Source: Mytilus galloprovincialis (lineage: Eukaryota; Mollusca; Bivalvia; Mytilida; Mytilidae). Taken from it: 64,000 nt of DNA. The notes under the pieces are model-generated. The model made no database searches. It saw only the letters and a list, made by a program, of their open reading frames with translations, and had not been told where the DNA came from. Each line of letters opens with the position of its first letter. The first letter of the stretch is position 1. The stretch spans positions 59,638,793 to 59,702,792 of the forward strand of contig NC_134840.1 of assembly GCF_965363235.1 (NCBI RefSeq). Direction: 5' to 3'. A program made the position numbers and the translations under genes. Of the stretch, positions 11,801 through 23,700 are shown in pieces.

Positions 11801-14800
11801 TTTACAAATTATCATAGAAACTAAGGGCGTACATTCAGTTGTCAAGGAAATAAACAATGTTGTTATAGGTAAAATAGCAATAAACAGATTATCATTGGTC
11901 ATCTCAACTTAATGCTTTTCCCACATTTACTGTACCAGCTCATGCAAGAAAATCAATCTCTATGAGATGACCAATGATATTCTATAATTATCTATATTCT
12001 AATTGTTATTTACCTGATATCTAATTGAGATCACTGCACCACATATTTCTTCTCCAACCATAAATTGTTCTCCTAACATGGCAAGAATTAAATTCTCCCA
12101 ACATCGGGATCCTAATCCTTTCTTTAATCTAACAATCCATTTTCCACCTTTATTATTTGCACTGTCCTAAAAAAAAATGTGTATTAAAAATATGAGCTAT
12201 CTAAATGAGAAGGGCTTATCAGCCTTAAAAACTAAAGTACTACAGACGTGGTAATATATGAATTTCTAAATTTTTTTTTAATTCACCAATATTTTTAATG
12301 GCTTTTACTACAAGCCTTTACAAAATTGTGTATTTTGACACATATTTGTGAGTAATATTAGATAAATGTATAATCAAAACATGCAAGTACCAAATAAATA
12401 TTCACATAAAAACAAACATCAAGGTAATTTTTTTGGTACTTGCATGTGCTCTCTATGAGTAGGTCCTATAACTAGTTGAACATTTACAAAAATCTATGTA
12501 TTTTTTACTACTGGTATTTATTGCAGTTTTTAAAAAAGCACCAAAATCAGCATATAAATTTAATTAATCTAAAAAAGGTTGACCTATGATTGATGTAAAA
12601 TTCTAGCTGTATGAGAAAGGTATATGTCTATAACTAAAATTTTATACTAGTACATGTATTATATTTTGAAAGAATTTTGAAACTGTTTCAAATGTCAGCA
12701 TACATTTTTTCTTTCTTTAGTCAAATCACCGGGTTATATAAATTCTTACCTCCCACATTGGTCTTATTCCTTCTTTAAAAAGATGAAAATCACAATGTCC
12801 TGTGAGATCACTGGGTCTGACGAGATGACTGTAAATACCCCAAAACTGTTCTACCTACAAACAATGTAAAGAGACAAAAAGGTTTAAACAATACAATTAT
12901 ATGCTCATTTACTTCCAAAGAACTTGAAGCTTCAAATACACTGCAGCAGTTCAAAGAAATGATAGTTATTATATCTGAAACACATTATAGACATGGCTTA
13001 TAAGGTATGATAATGCTTTATGTTATACTGTATCAGTCCTTTTTGAATCAGATGCTCAAAAACATGTTGAGCATTTGGTTTTCATTAACATAAGTGTATA
13101 TAATCATGTACATTTGTACTGTAAACTGAAAAGAAACTCTTTGTTTTGATATTAATTTTCAGTGTGAGTGCTGGTGTCAATACCAAGTTTGACACAACTG
13201 GGGATATTATTAGTTACAGGGTGTGTTAGTGACCTGATACGATATGTATGGGGTCTAACAGTAAATTCCATATGGGGTGAAATGGAAGCTTGAATCGCCA
13301 TAAGGAATTTACTGACCCCATATATATTGTATTAGGTCACAGTACACCTTAGAATGAATTTATCTTACAGACTGTCTGTCATGTGGTAAAGTTTAAACTA
13401 GCGGTATATCAAAGTGATTAATCAATTTAACATGTTTAAGAGCCTACTTCCATTTGTCAATACAAAAACTAATGCCAACAATAACAACGTGTTAGCTTTT
13501 AATTTGTTTTATGAATGTATTATAATCTTTCCTTATCAGTTTCTTCATCTGGTTAAACCTTTCTGATTTCACTTTTGTTTTGGAAAAGAAATAACTCCTT
13601 ACTAACCCAATATGGTTGCTTACCCTATATGGTAACTAACTATATATTTTTTTTAGGACATCCTATGACAAATATATATAGTTGTTGTGTACATTTTATT
13701 ATTTTGTACAGGTTATTACTTGTACAAAAACTTTGAGAAAAAGATAACAACTTGTACAACACATTATCTTTGAGTTATGTTTGTTGCCTCTTTTGATTTA
13801 AATGTTTTCTTAAAAAACTCCTATCTTTGGGTTTGTAAGTCAAGGATTTTTTTTGTCAATTGTGAGGTATTCTTTTTTCTTTCACTATTTTCTCTTATTA
13901 ATTTGTTTGTTAAATATTTGTTAAGTTTTGCATAGTAGATATTATTCAGTGTATGTATTTTTGAAATGTAAACTTCATTTTTCTTTTCTTATTTTCAGTT
14001 AAACAGCTTTTGCCACGAAATTATGAACTACTGGTTCAAAGTGACAAAGTCATTAAAAGCAAAAATAAAATAAAACCCTTCTACCATTTATTTTCAAACA
14101 TAAATCATGATAAAAAGTTGCATATGCAATATCATATATTGTAGACAAAAGTAAAGCCTAATAGATCAAATAATAAGACAAGTAAGCATGACATCTGAAA
14201 TTACACAATAAGCTCAATATTTTGCTTTTACATGTGCCTGTCTTACAGCCATCTCGATAACTGCAGTGAACATGGTCTTTGTCACCACTTTAAGATAGCA
14301 GATGTACTGATTTCATGACGTTAACCTCAGTGTTCTCTAGTATGTCCAACAATGTCAAATCCTCTATCTGAATCTTTTCTCTCTGTATCTAACGTGTGTG
14401 GATACAGAATTGTTAGAATATTTACTGTCATGCCACACGTTAATTATTTAATCATATTTTATTTTTTTCTACACTGTTTTGCATCTTTTCACCTTAGTTT
14501 GACTTTTCTGAAATTTTGCTCATATATTTGTTATGCAAAATGTCCACATATGTTGAAAGTGTATACCTTCAGGTCTTAGTCATAAGTTATTTGTATTATT
14601 TGAATAAAGGGAAACATTTTGTTGAGAACATCAAATAGGCCAAGGTAGAATAATGATTTGTACAAGTTATAATCTTTTTCTCAGTAAAAATTATACGAGT
14701 AATTACTTGTACAATTGTATTTGTACAGGTAATAACTTGTATGATAGCCTCATACAAGTAATTACTTGTATAAAATGTTTGTACAAGTAATAACCTGTAC

Positions 14801-16474
14801 AAAATAATAACATGTACACGACATAGTCATCACGTGTAGTCCTTTAACCAATCATCTCCCCATAAATCTATAGGAGGTAAGATAAATATATATGTGATCT
14901 GATGCCGCATACATTTGTACATGCATGTATATCCAGAACCCTATGTTTATTTATAAATAGAGTTCCAGAGGAACAAAATCAATTATTTATTAACGAGGGG
15001 GGGGGGGGGCAAGGGGTTTAACTGTTATGCTGTTATGGGGCAATCTAATTCTTTGTTATCTGTTATTTTGAAAATATATTTGCTGTTAGCTGTTACTGTC
15101 TTATTCTTTGTTAGCTGTTTTGGGGCTTTTAGTTTTTTTGTTATCTGTTATTGTGATAATGTATTTGCTGTTAACTGTTATTGAAAATTGGAATGTTAGC
15201 ATTTTTTTTTTTGACAATCAATAGTCGGTATAAATTGAAGATCATTGGACATTGGGGTCTACCACGACTAATATGTTTGTCCCATATTCAGAGAAGGATT
15301 CCATTAACATATACCCAACTCAGAAGTGAGGTCCAGGACAATTCAAGTATATCTTATGATTATCCTTTGTAATAAATTCCATTTTTTTTATGAATGTGTA
15401 TTTAGAATTATCTTAATTTTTTGTATGAGAATAATGTTCCTTGTTTCCCGTACGAACATGTTAAATTAAAACAAATAGGAAAACATATGGCCAGGAATAT
15501 CCGACAAGGATCTCAATTAAGGACTAGGTCCTAACAACCACTTAACTTTTTATATAACATGGTACATAGACTCAGCTCTGATTCTTTTCAAAGCAGAACC
15601 AAATGCATTGTACAGTGGAAGTTCCAACCATGTACTTGGGTCTGAAGCTGCACATAACTCATTACAAACAAATATTTATTTCGTTTCAAGCCATTGTTTC
15701 CCTACTAAACTATGTATTCTACTTACTAGTACACTTGGTACAATCAAAAACCTCAGCTGATAAAAAAAATTGTTCAAATAAGGCCTTTGAAAATAGTGGA
15801 ATAAATTGCTTTTGGAGTGTCAAAATTCGTTCGAAGTACATGTACTTGATAAATTGCATGCTTATATTTGGTGCTTTTGATTTTTCTACCCAATATACCA
15901 CTTTGCCTCATAGTCTTATTAAGTAAAATTCACACACCTCATTAAACGGTCGTTTAGAAAAAGTCAGAATATTCAAACTCTTTTAGGTCATTTTTTTTTT
16001 TATTAGCAACAAAGGGAGCTTCAGTCAATATATATAAACAATACACCAACGTTTCATGAGAACTGCTCAAAGCATTTTTGAGTTATTTTTGAAAACTAGA
16101 AAATACCACCTTTTTCTAATGAATAAAATCCCTTAACTCAATAACATAAAATCGAAAATTAATAAAAATCGAAAGGGAGTTTACAACAATAGATATAAAC
16201 ATTTCAGCAAAGTTTCATGAGAACTGCTGAAAACATTTTTTGTGTTAATGTCTGAAAACTGGAAAATCCCCCCTTATAAAACCCGTTAACTCGGAAACGT
16301 AAAATCTATAATTTATAAAAATTGAAAGTGACCTCATGTTAATAGATAATAACAATTCACCATATTCCTTGCTTTGTGAAAGCATTTTTGAGATAATTAT
16401 TATCAGAAAACTGGAAAAAAAACACCAATTTTATTGAATAAAAACCCATTACCCAGAAACTTAAAATCTAAAAT

Positions 16475-16509
<35 letters not shown>

Positions 16510-19500
16510 AGCTCACGTCAATAGATATAAAAAAAATTTCCCAAAGTTTAATGCAAATTGTTTAAAGAGTTTTTGAGTTAATGTCCGACATGTTGACAAC
16601 AGACGGACAACATTATACCATAATACGTTCCGTAAACGAGCGTATAAAAAATATTATAATATATTGAGTAGTAATTTAAACACATTCTAGATACATAAAT
16701 TAATACTAAAAACAAAGTCATAGAAAATGGAATGCATTACAAAGGATTATATCCGTAATAAGAAATACTGATTTGTCAAAGACCGAATTATTTTAATATT
16801 ACATTTACTGTTATCTGTTTTTGTCCATTTTAATTCCTTGTTATCTGTTATGAGCCAAATGAATTTGCTGTTTTGCTGTTATTGGGACCCCCCTGCCCCC
16901 CCCCCCCCCCCCCCCATTAACTATTGTTGGATGGCCAAACTGTGAATTTGATGCTATTCAATGCAATGTTGGTTTCACAACTATGACATGCCAGGGCATT
17001 TTCATAGCTTTCTACATGATATGGTGACCTATAGTTATTTACAAACTCATCCTTTGTTCCCTGGTTGATTGTTGTCTAATTGGCAATTATACCACATGTC
17101 CTTATTTTCATACTGCTGAAAATTAATCTAGGTATTTCTATTAATATGGTAATGATTATTTTATATGCTGATACTTACAATAATAGCAGTAAAATAGTGC
17201 TGCATTGTTTCAAAGATGTGAACTTACTGATGCAAATGTCCCAACTAACTTTAAATTCTGATCATAACTTGCAGAAGATTTTCCTTGCGATTTCCGAGAA
17301 AACCATATTGCGTAGTTAAACTGTAATGGGTGTTCTCCAGGCCCTGGTCTCTGAAAGAAAATCCATCATTTATAGATATTCTGCTGTTATTTTATTAAAC
17401 CAGTCAGAGTTTCCCATTCAAATTCAAATTATAAATGTCAGAACTATTCATCTTACATCAACCATGCATACATATACTTAATAAAATATACTGAAACTGG
17501 ATTAAAAAAAAAATATGACACAAATCATTTAAAAAAAAAAGTCAAAAAATTTCTTTCTGTTCAAATGATTTTTTGTTTGTTTAAAACAATTTACTTATGT
17601 TGTTTAGCTGGACATTTTTTTTTAGAAGAGACCATAGTCTGATTTGTCTCTTTTTATAAAATATAAATTTCAATCGTCATCATAAACTATCTTTTGAAGA
17701 CTTACTGGTGAAGGTCGAACTTTGAATGGAGAATCTGTTTCTTCTTGTTCATTTTTCTGTTCTGTTTGATCATCCTCACCGCTATCCTCTTGTTTTAATC
17801 TACAATAACAAATTAAGTCAAAATGGAAAGCCATCACTCATGTATCATACTTTTACTATGTATTTCAAAATCAGTTTCTAAATGCAAATGTGGCATAACT
17901 ACAATACATCTCAACAAAAGACTGTAACAAAATTGACAAAAGTGCATCCAGAAATAAATTATCCTGCTGTTGATATATATGTCTACACTCAAGCCTTTCT
18001 ACATTTGTACTTGACATGCTCAGCCTCTTTATAATGATACATGTAGTAAGTCAAAAATAAATTTGGAGTTGAAATTGTTAGTGTAAATATTCACCCACAG
18101 AAAAAAATGTAAGATTGATTAACTAGTGAAATTCCAGTAAATACAAGATTGACTCACCACATATCAATGTTAAAGTCCATAGTTGAGAATGTGATTGACC
18201 TATGTAAAATATTTATGTGGTTTTTTTTTCTTATATATTTCAACAATTTGTTTTGATGGCATATCTTTGAGTTTCTTTTTATGAATTTAATCACTGTTTA
18301 AAAAATAAAAACTTGGCATTGGGCTATTAATGCTATGGTTGATCACTGTACAGTGATTAGGTCTTGATTATTTTTGTCGCTAGGTTGCTGTCTAATTGCT
18401 ATTTACTCCTCATATCCTCTAAATTATTAGATAATAAGTTAAATTTATTTCATCATTGTTCATTAACACTTTTGCTGCACTAGGGAAATATCTTATCTTA
18501 TCTTATAGATGTCCTTTGTCGACAGACCATTCTACATGTTCTAAAGACATATGTATGCTTCATTTGTATATGACAAAGAAAGTTTTCAAGCTAACAAAAG
18601 AATTATTTCAAACTTGTACTACATGTACTTGAATAATATACTTATAGCATACATGTACATATGTATAATTAATCTGAATACAAACGATGTGTTGTCATAG
18701 TGACAGATATGACATCTCAAAATTTTTTAAATGTTTTCTAAAATATTTTGCACCACATGAAACACACAACATTAATTCTGAAATGCTCTTTATGGTGACA
18801 CAGGCATAATGATGGACGGACAGACAGAGGTAAAACAGTATACCCCCCCTTTTTTAAAGCGGGGGTATAATTAATGATACAATGTATCATGCAAAACTTG
18901 GGCTTGTTGTACATGTCTGACAAAGCACTGGATTTATCTCTGATTGAGAGGCTGTCCTACAATTTCATTCATTGTAACAGTTATGTACATGTACAGTACT
19001 AGGAAATAGTGTTGTTCCGATGATCGGAATAAGTCGGAAATCAGTTGGTTGGGCCTCACGATGTCGATAATCGATTGGGATTTTGTTCAATCGATTGTCG
19101 CTATAGTTTCCGGACTTTTTGCGTATCAACTTCCGGTCCGTTTGCGGTTTGAATTTTATTTGCTCAGTCAAACAAATTGCAACAAAAAATATCAGTGGAT
19201 GACAATAACAATGTCAAACATCCTATAATTAAAGACAAAACCATTTTTTCCCCTTTAAAACGTGACAAAAGTATTGACTATATATATACAGATTGATCTT
19301 TAAAATAAATAACTTTGTATGAAATACTCTCTCAATACCGGATACTTGTTACTTGAGAGCGTACATGAAATCCTTCAGATTTTAGACAAAATAATTTTTT
19401 TACTTCATTAGAGCGTGTCACAAATTGCCTTTTATTAATGTTTTATCCATTAGTAGCGTCAAAAGCGTCATATTCCTTCCCAAATTGCTTGTCAAACATC

Positions 19501-20619
19501 GTTTATGTTTGTAAATTTTCTGAAATTTGTCCGCCATTGAAATACATTAGAACCACGGATCGGATACGGTTCAACTATGTAATAATTCCGCATTTTTGCA
19601 ATTATAAGTTCAGACGCTCGCTTGACACAGTTGACAGAAAAATGATGATCATAAAGTGAAAAAAAGCATTCTACACGAATTAACAGACATTGGCTGGATC
19701 CTCTTTGTTTACTGCATATATTTCAATGCAAATGCATTGTTTTATTTTTTTCAGTTAATCTTAAATTTCTTAAAGTAAAATACTTTATATATATCGTTTC
19801 TTACTGTGAAACATTCAAATGTTTATACTGCTAAGTTATTGAAATTATAATGTGAGTTACACCATTGAAATTTAGAAAAGTTAGTGTCACTCTTGGTAAT
19901 TAATGTTGTAATTATGAGATAAAATATGTTCAATCTGAATCTGGATTCTAATTAATTCATTTTTATAATTGCTAAATAAAATATGAAAAGGAAACAGAAG
20001 ATCAAATATTAACATATAAAACTCTGCAATGAAATGAAATATACACATTAGACATGACCAATGAGACTAAAATGCATGATTTCATTTAAAAAAAGGGCAA
20101 AGTATTCTGATGCGATAATAACCGATAGTCGGTTGGTTGCTGTCAAACGATTGTAATAGATAATCGGTTGGTAATTTCAACCGATTATCCAACACTACTA
20201 GGAAATTTGTTTTTATCAGGATACTGCAAAGTCTAGGTCTGGTCTAAACAGCTGTTGACACATATTTTTGATTCAAAGTTGATTTTTTTTAAACATGTTA
20301 AAATACACACGAAGAAACAAAAGTACCATGGTAGGATTTTATGATAACTTAAAGAAAAATAATAATTGTAGTTTTCATTAGTTTTGCTAAAAAATGTAAC
20401 CTGTTCATCTTGGACTTGGTGACTATTCATAAGTTGCACGTGTTTGGGCAAATTGATGACGTCAAAATTATGCCTTTTGCCGAACAAAAATTGACCCTAC
20501 GGAAAAATGTGTCAATGGAATGGCTAGGTGTCATGCAATTTACTAAAAGATCTTTAAATATAATTGGTTAGTTATGAATGTATGCATGTTTTTACGTACG
20601 CATCAAATTTGTTGTTCAT
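8861..20619 (-). CDS. EIF4E2: Eukaryotic initiation factor 4E type 2 (4EHP)
   Basis: Class II eIF4E homologue. It binds the mRNA m7G cap but does not recruit eIF4G well, and in known animals it represses translation with partners such as GIGYF2 and 4E-T. Seven coding exons: 20600-20619, 17706-17799, 17228-17350, 12750-12854, 12014-12166, 9486-9622, 8861-8903. They join to 675 nt, 224 aa, all with GT/AG introns. It starts MNNKFDAL, identical to human by recall. The cap-sandwich aromatics are kept: Tyr67 (human Tyr78) in SASYDQN and Trp113 (human Trp124) in RPMWE. Other conserved blocks are VEQFW, RPSDLTGH, GGKWIVRLKKGL, SRCWENL, GEQFMVGEEICGAV and NLPPNTIMEYKTH. The last exon encodes DNSSFRNTDIFMR after the DSIK codons, unlike the vertebrate AWEEFHGLVN tail. 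Retention of the last intron would end the protein at DSIK. Confidence 0.95.
9660..10890. repeat. Old mid-repetitive element with eroded coding remnant
   Basis: Lies in EIF4E2 intron 6. The stretch from GACAACAACCCGACC to about 10890 resembles dispersed mussel sequence; a related piece (CCAAAGGCCAGAG) recurs near 51295. A worn, protein-like minus-strand segment lies around 10290-10500. Family not recognised; broken and probably old. Confidence 0.4.
10496..10549. repeat. 25-bp tandem duplication
   Basis: TGAACTTATTAGAAGTCTGC followed by ATG and one base is present twice in a row. Confidence 0.7.
11141..11515. mobile_element. Non-autonomous palindromic element, copy A
   Basis: The opening CACCACTGCATCTAGTATAA is inverted near 11230-11262 (GCACTAGATACGGTGGTG). 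It is followed by about 250 bp resembling the sequence after the palindrome at 22952. Shared landmarks are ACTGAGATCAA, AACCAC and GTTGATTATA. Confidence 0.5.
11884..11982. mobile_element. Small palindromic MITE
   Basis: GATTATCATTGGTCATCT and its near complement AGATGACCAATGATATTC lie about 60 bp apart in EIF4E2 intron 5/6 sequence. Confidence 0.4.
12377..12447. repeat. Short inverted repeat (stem-loop)
   Basis: ACATGCAAGTACCAAA and TTTGGTACTTGCATGT form a 16-bp perfect stem around a loop of about 37 bases, in EIF4E2 intron 4. Confidence 0.6.
13218..13350. mobile_element. Palindromic MITE
   Basis: GGTGTGTTAGTGACCTGATA and its diverged complement (GTATTAGGTCACAGTACACC) flank inverted GGGGTC...AGTAAATTCC / GGAATTTACTGACCCC arms. 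In EIF4E2 intron 3. Confidence 0.55.
13683..14823. mobile_element. 1.14-kb foldback element with self-palindromic subterminal repeats
   Basis: About 45-bp inverted termini: the left begins TGTTGTGTACATTTTATTAT and the right is the complement of TGTCGTGTACATGTTATTAT. The motif TTACTTGTACAA recurs in both ends, and TACAAGTAATTACTTGTA near 14755 is a perfect palindrome. TAGT is present on both flanks, a possible 4-bp target duplication. No transposase frame. Confidence 0.6.
14995..16915. mobile_element. Element bounded by G-run and C-run, copy 1
   Basis: Starts GAGGGGGG... then CAAGGGGTTTAACTGTTA; ends GCTGTTATTGGGACCCCCC followed by a C-run. Near-identical to 42956-44740 in the same orientation. 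ATTAAC flanks both ends (6-bp, perhaps 7-bp, target duplication). CTGTTA motifs cluster near both termini. It carries about 145 bp (near 15205-15350) absent from copy 2, and a long A-run near 16482. The 107-codon frame inside is identical in both copies but has no protein-like features. In EIF4E2 intron 3. Confidence 0.75.
17040..17110 (-). repeat. Short dispersed repeat
   Basis: GTTGTCTAATTGGCAATTAT followed by ACCACATGTCC is the complement of the mussel-type ATGTGGTATAATTGCCAATT motif. Related sequence lies near 18380-18420. Confidence 0.4.
17800..18960. other. EIF4E2 intron 1, distal part
   Basis: AT-rich. No gene or clear terminal repeats seen apart from a diverged short dispersed repeat near 18370-18420 and a C-run/inverted GCGGGGGTATA patch near 18840-18870. 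Confidence 0.35.
19007..20197. mobile_element. Non-autonomous hAT element (TAGTGTTG termini)
   Basis: TAGTGTTGTTCCGATGATCG at the left and CCGATTATCCAACACTA at the right. An 8-bp target duplication CTAGGAAA lies at 18999-19006 and 20198-20205, as expected of hAT. Length 1191 bp, no transposase frame. The middle (about 19330-19660) is clearly related to the middle of the 27763-28943 element although their ends differ. In EIF4E2 intron 1. Confidence 0.82.
20437..20464. promoter_or_regulatory. E-box and CRE-like palindromes near the shared promoter
   Basis: CACGTG at 20437-20442 and TGACGTCA at 20457-20464 lie within EIF4E2 intron 1, about 150 bp inside the gene. Function is inferred from motif match only. 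Confidence 0.35.
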
Positions 20620-20746
20620 GATGAGTTTGTTTTGATTTTATTGACATTCACTTCCGGTTTCCTTTTCTTGAATGTGAAAGTGTATTCGATTGGTTCATAA
20701 ATGTTTCATAATCTATCAGCATAATTTATTGGTCGAATAATTCAGC
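20620..20746. promoter_or_regulatory. Bidirectional EIF4E2/MED4 promoter
   Basis: Only 127 bp separate the EIF4E2 ATG (minus) from the MED4 ATG (plus), so both 5' UTRs and core promoters must sit here or overlap. It contains ACTTCCGGTT (20650-20659), a classic ETS/GABP-type site, and two ATTGG motifs (20689-20693 and 20728-20732), which are CCAAT boxes in reverse. There is no TATA box. This is the usual make-up of housekeeping bidirectional promoters. Confidence 0.75.
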
Positions 20747-23700
20747 ATGGCTTCCTCCATCAGCACCAAACAAAAACTTTTACAACAAATTGATGATGTT
20801 GAGTTGATATCTAAGTAATTTCACTGATAATAATACTGTCGTTTCACATATTTGAAACACCAAATGAAATGCATGGTTTAGACCATATAAAAATGTCAAC
20901 TTTAGGTTTTTTTCCTACCAAACTTGTAAAATCCTGGAAAACTGCCATGTTTTTGTTTCTTAGCCTTTATTTTACCTAAATGTATATAGTCTTAACACCC
21001 TATGTACATGTATATCATATTTATAATATACTTATATACATGTAATAAGCGTATATCTAAAAGTTCTGGAGGATTTCTTATAAATTTTTTTGTGCCTGTC
21101 TTTTCTGTCTGCACTAATTAAAACAATAAAAGTGGAGGGAAAAAAGTGAAAGGGTTACCAATTTTAACACGGATATTGCTGATCCTTATTATATATATCC
21201 TTGATTTTACCATATAGACATTTAATTATTTTATTTACCAATTATAGATGTTGTGAAGGGTGCAGGTCGTTTCGTAACCTGGTTGTTTCGTAACTAGTCG
21301 ATTTGTAACTTACAAGGTTGTTTAGTACCTGAGACGTTTTGTAACCTTATATCAATACATAATAATAATATGAGTCGTAGGTTACTTAAAAAATAATGAA
21401 AAGACCTATTGATGTACATATATATCTATATTTATTTATTAAATAATTGATTGCACATAATTTTACACTTTACAAGTACAGTTTTACACACATGCGAATA
21501 GAACAGAAGAATTTAAATTGTCCATCATCATTTAGATGTACCCCGTCCTTGTCAAGTATTTAGTCTCTGCCACGTGCTAATTGATGTCTCCAATACTTAC
21601 ACCACTCATCTTTATGTTGCTGAGTTCTTTATATTAATCTTCCTTTTTTTCTATCATAAGTTGTTTCTTTCATGTTTCTTGTTTTTTGTATACGGACCAA
21701 CTGCTGCTGCTGCTCCGGCCAACTAAGACTTTGTTCATGTTTATACCAGGAGTTTTCGGATGAAAACACTATAAACATGCAAACATAGTGATGTCTCTGA
21801 AAGAAAGAAAAAGGAATAGAGTAAGATAAGGGTTCTAAAAAAAAAAATAAAAACTTTAACTCCGTCAATGCCGGTCCCCAGCCTGGGTGAAAAAGGAGGA
21901 GGGTTATGCATTGGCATGTAAAAGTGAGAAAAAAGTAGAAAATAATTATTTTTAGGTCATGTGCCATGGTTCATGTCCCATTAATCAACTTAATCACTTT
22001 ACACCTACTATAATTATTTTTTATTAACTGTCATTAGTTGTCATAAAAACATTAAAGCTGTTACCGAGCGTACCAATTAGCCAATAATTAAAAAGATTTA
22101 AGAAAGTTTTAAATTAAAAACATTACAATATTGTTATTATTAGATGAACAATTTGATCATTTATAAATAATAACTTTAACAGTTTCATTTAATCTAATTA
22201 ATTTAAAATAACACTTTATAACCACACCAGGTACAAAACGTCTCAGTTACAAATCAATGTAGTTACGAATCGACCAGGTTCGAAATGACCAGGTTACGAA
22301 ACGACATGCATTTGTTGTGAACTTACTTATTTATAAAACAATAAACCAAAAGTCTGAGCGGGTAAAATCTTACATGGGGTTCACAACAAGTATTTGTCTC
22401 ATTAAACAATTACCACAACTTTATACGGCAGTTACGTTTTTATGCAGACAACATGTAAAAATACAATACTTTATTATCAAATATCAAAACATAATAAATA
22501 TACAACACAGTTTATTCACAAAATAATAACAAATGAACAACCAACGTTTATGTGTTTGAATTGCCGATCGCGCTATATTTAAAATGGGAAACTACGATCT
22601 ATATATAGGGCAAAGTATATATTTAGAACCTGATGCAGAGATCAGTAAAATAGTGTGTAAAATGTATGCTGTTTATAAAATATGAAACAAGTTAAACTAT
22701 TAATCTTCTTATTCTGCAATGTGTACGTAAACAGCTACCCACTTCAAAACTATAAAAACAATTGCTGGGCGGAAGTTGACGTCAACAATGAGAAAGTGAA
22801 AGTACAGGAATAAATATAACATTACATCGTGTAAATTGTACTTTTTAAAACAATAGACATAGTCATAGGCCCTTGTTCTGTTGTTTGGCAAGATACATAA
22901 ATATATATATATTTATAAATTGACGGGATTTGACACTACCTTATTAAATATAGATTCTACCACTGCATCTAGTGTAATACGATATTTATCCACTTGAGAC
23001 AGTTAAATTTTCAAATTTAAAACGCGAGGCTTGCCCGAGCCTTTTAAATATTTAAAATTTAACTGTCGAGAGTGGATAAATATCGTATTACACGAGATTT
23101 GGTGGTAGAATCTGTTTCTCTTCTTCTTTTCCAATGATCTGCAAAAAGATGTGTTCTTTCTATGTGACATCATCAGGCATGGTCGCCTTTTTTCATGCAG
23201 TAACAATAAGAATTAAGAGGAAAGCAAGAAAATTCGACGTCATAATCAGATTTTAACCAATGAAGTACTGAGATCAAACGAACCACTCGTTGATTATATT
23301 TTTTTTTTATACAATGGGTGCAGAAAGGTATAAATTGACGAAGAATTAGAGAAAGCTGATTATACAATCTTGTCTTAGTTAACAAATGACGTGTAGGTGT
23401 AATACCACCATTGATTTTCCCCTATTAGTCTTTGATAAATTTGCACTTTTCAAAAAAATGTGCAGAATTTATCTTTGTTTTAAATAAAGAAATACTTGGC
23501 ATGAGTCAAGTTTTATCCTATCCAGTTCTATAGAAAAAAAATTCACATAACATTTCATTGCATATAAGAAAATAACCATCATTGGAAGTTAACCAATCAA
23601 ATTTCTCCCCTTATTTTATCTGTGTACAAGGTTTAGTCACCATGTAACCTCAAGATTAAAAAAAATTCTATACAAATCCATAATAAAAAAAAGTGGTGTT

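Noticed and set aside
14995-15008. G-run as a telomere-like or G-quadruplex locus
   Set aside because: It is a homopolymer end of a mobile element, repeated at 42956; it lacks TTAGGG repeats.
21629-21967. 112-codon minus-strand frame
   Set aside because: It lies inside the Mutator-like element and has low-complexity Phe/Leu-rich sequence; no transposase motif.
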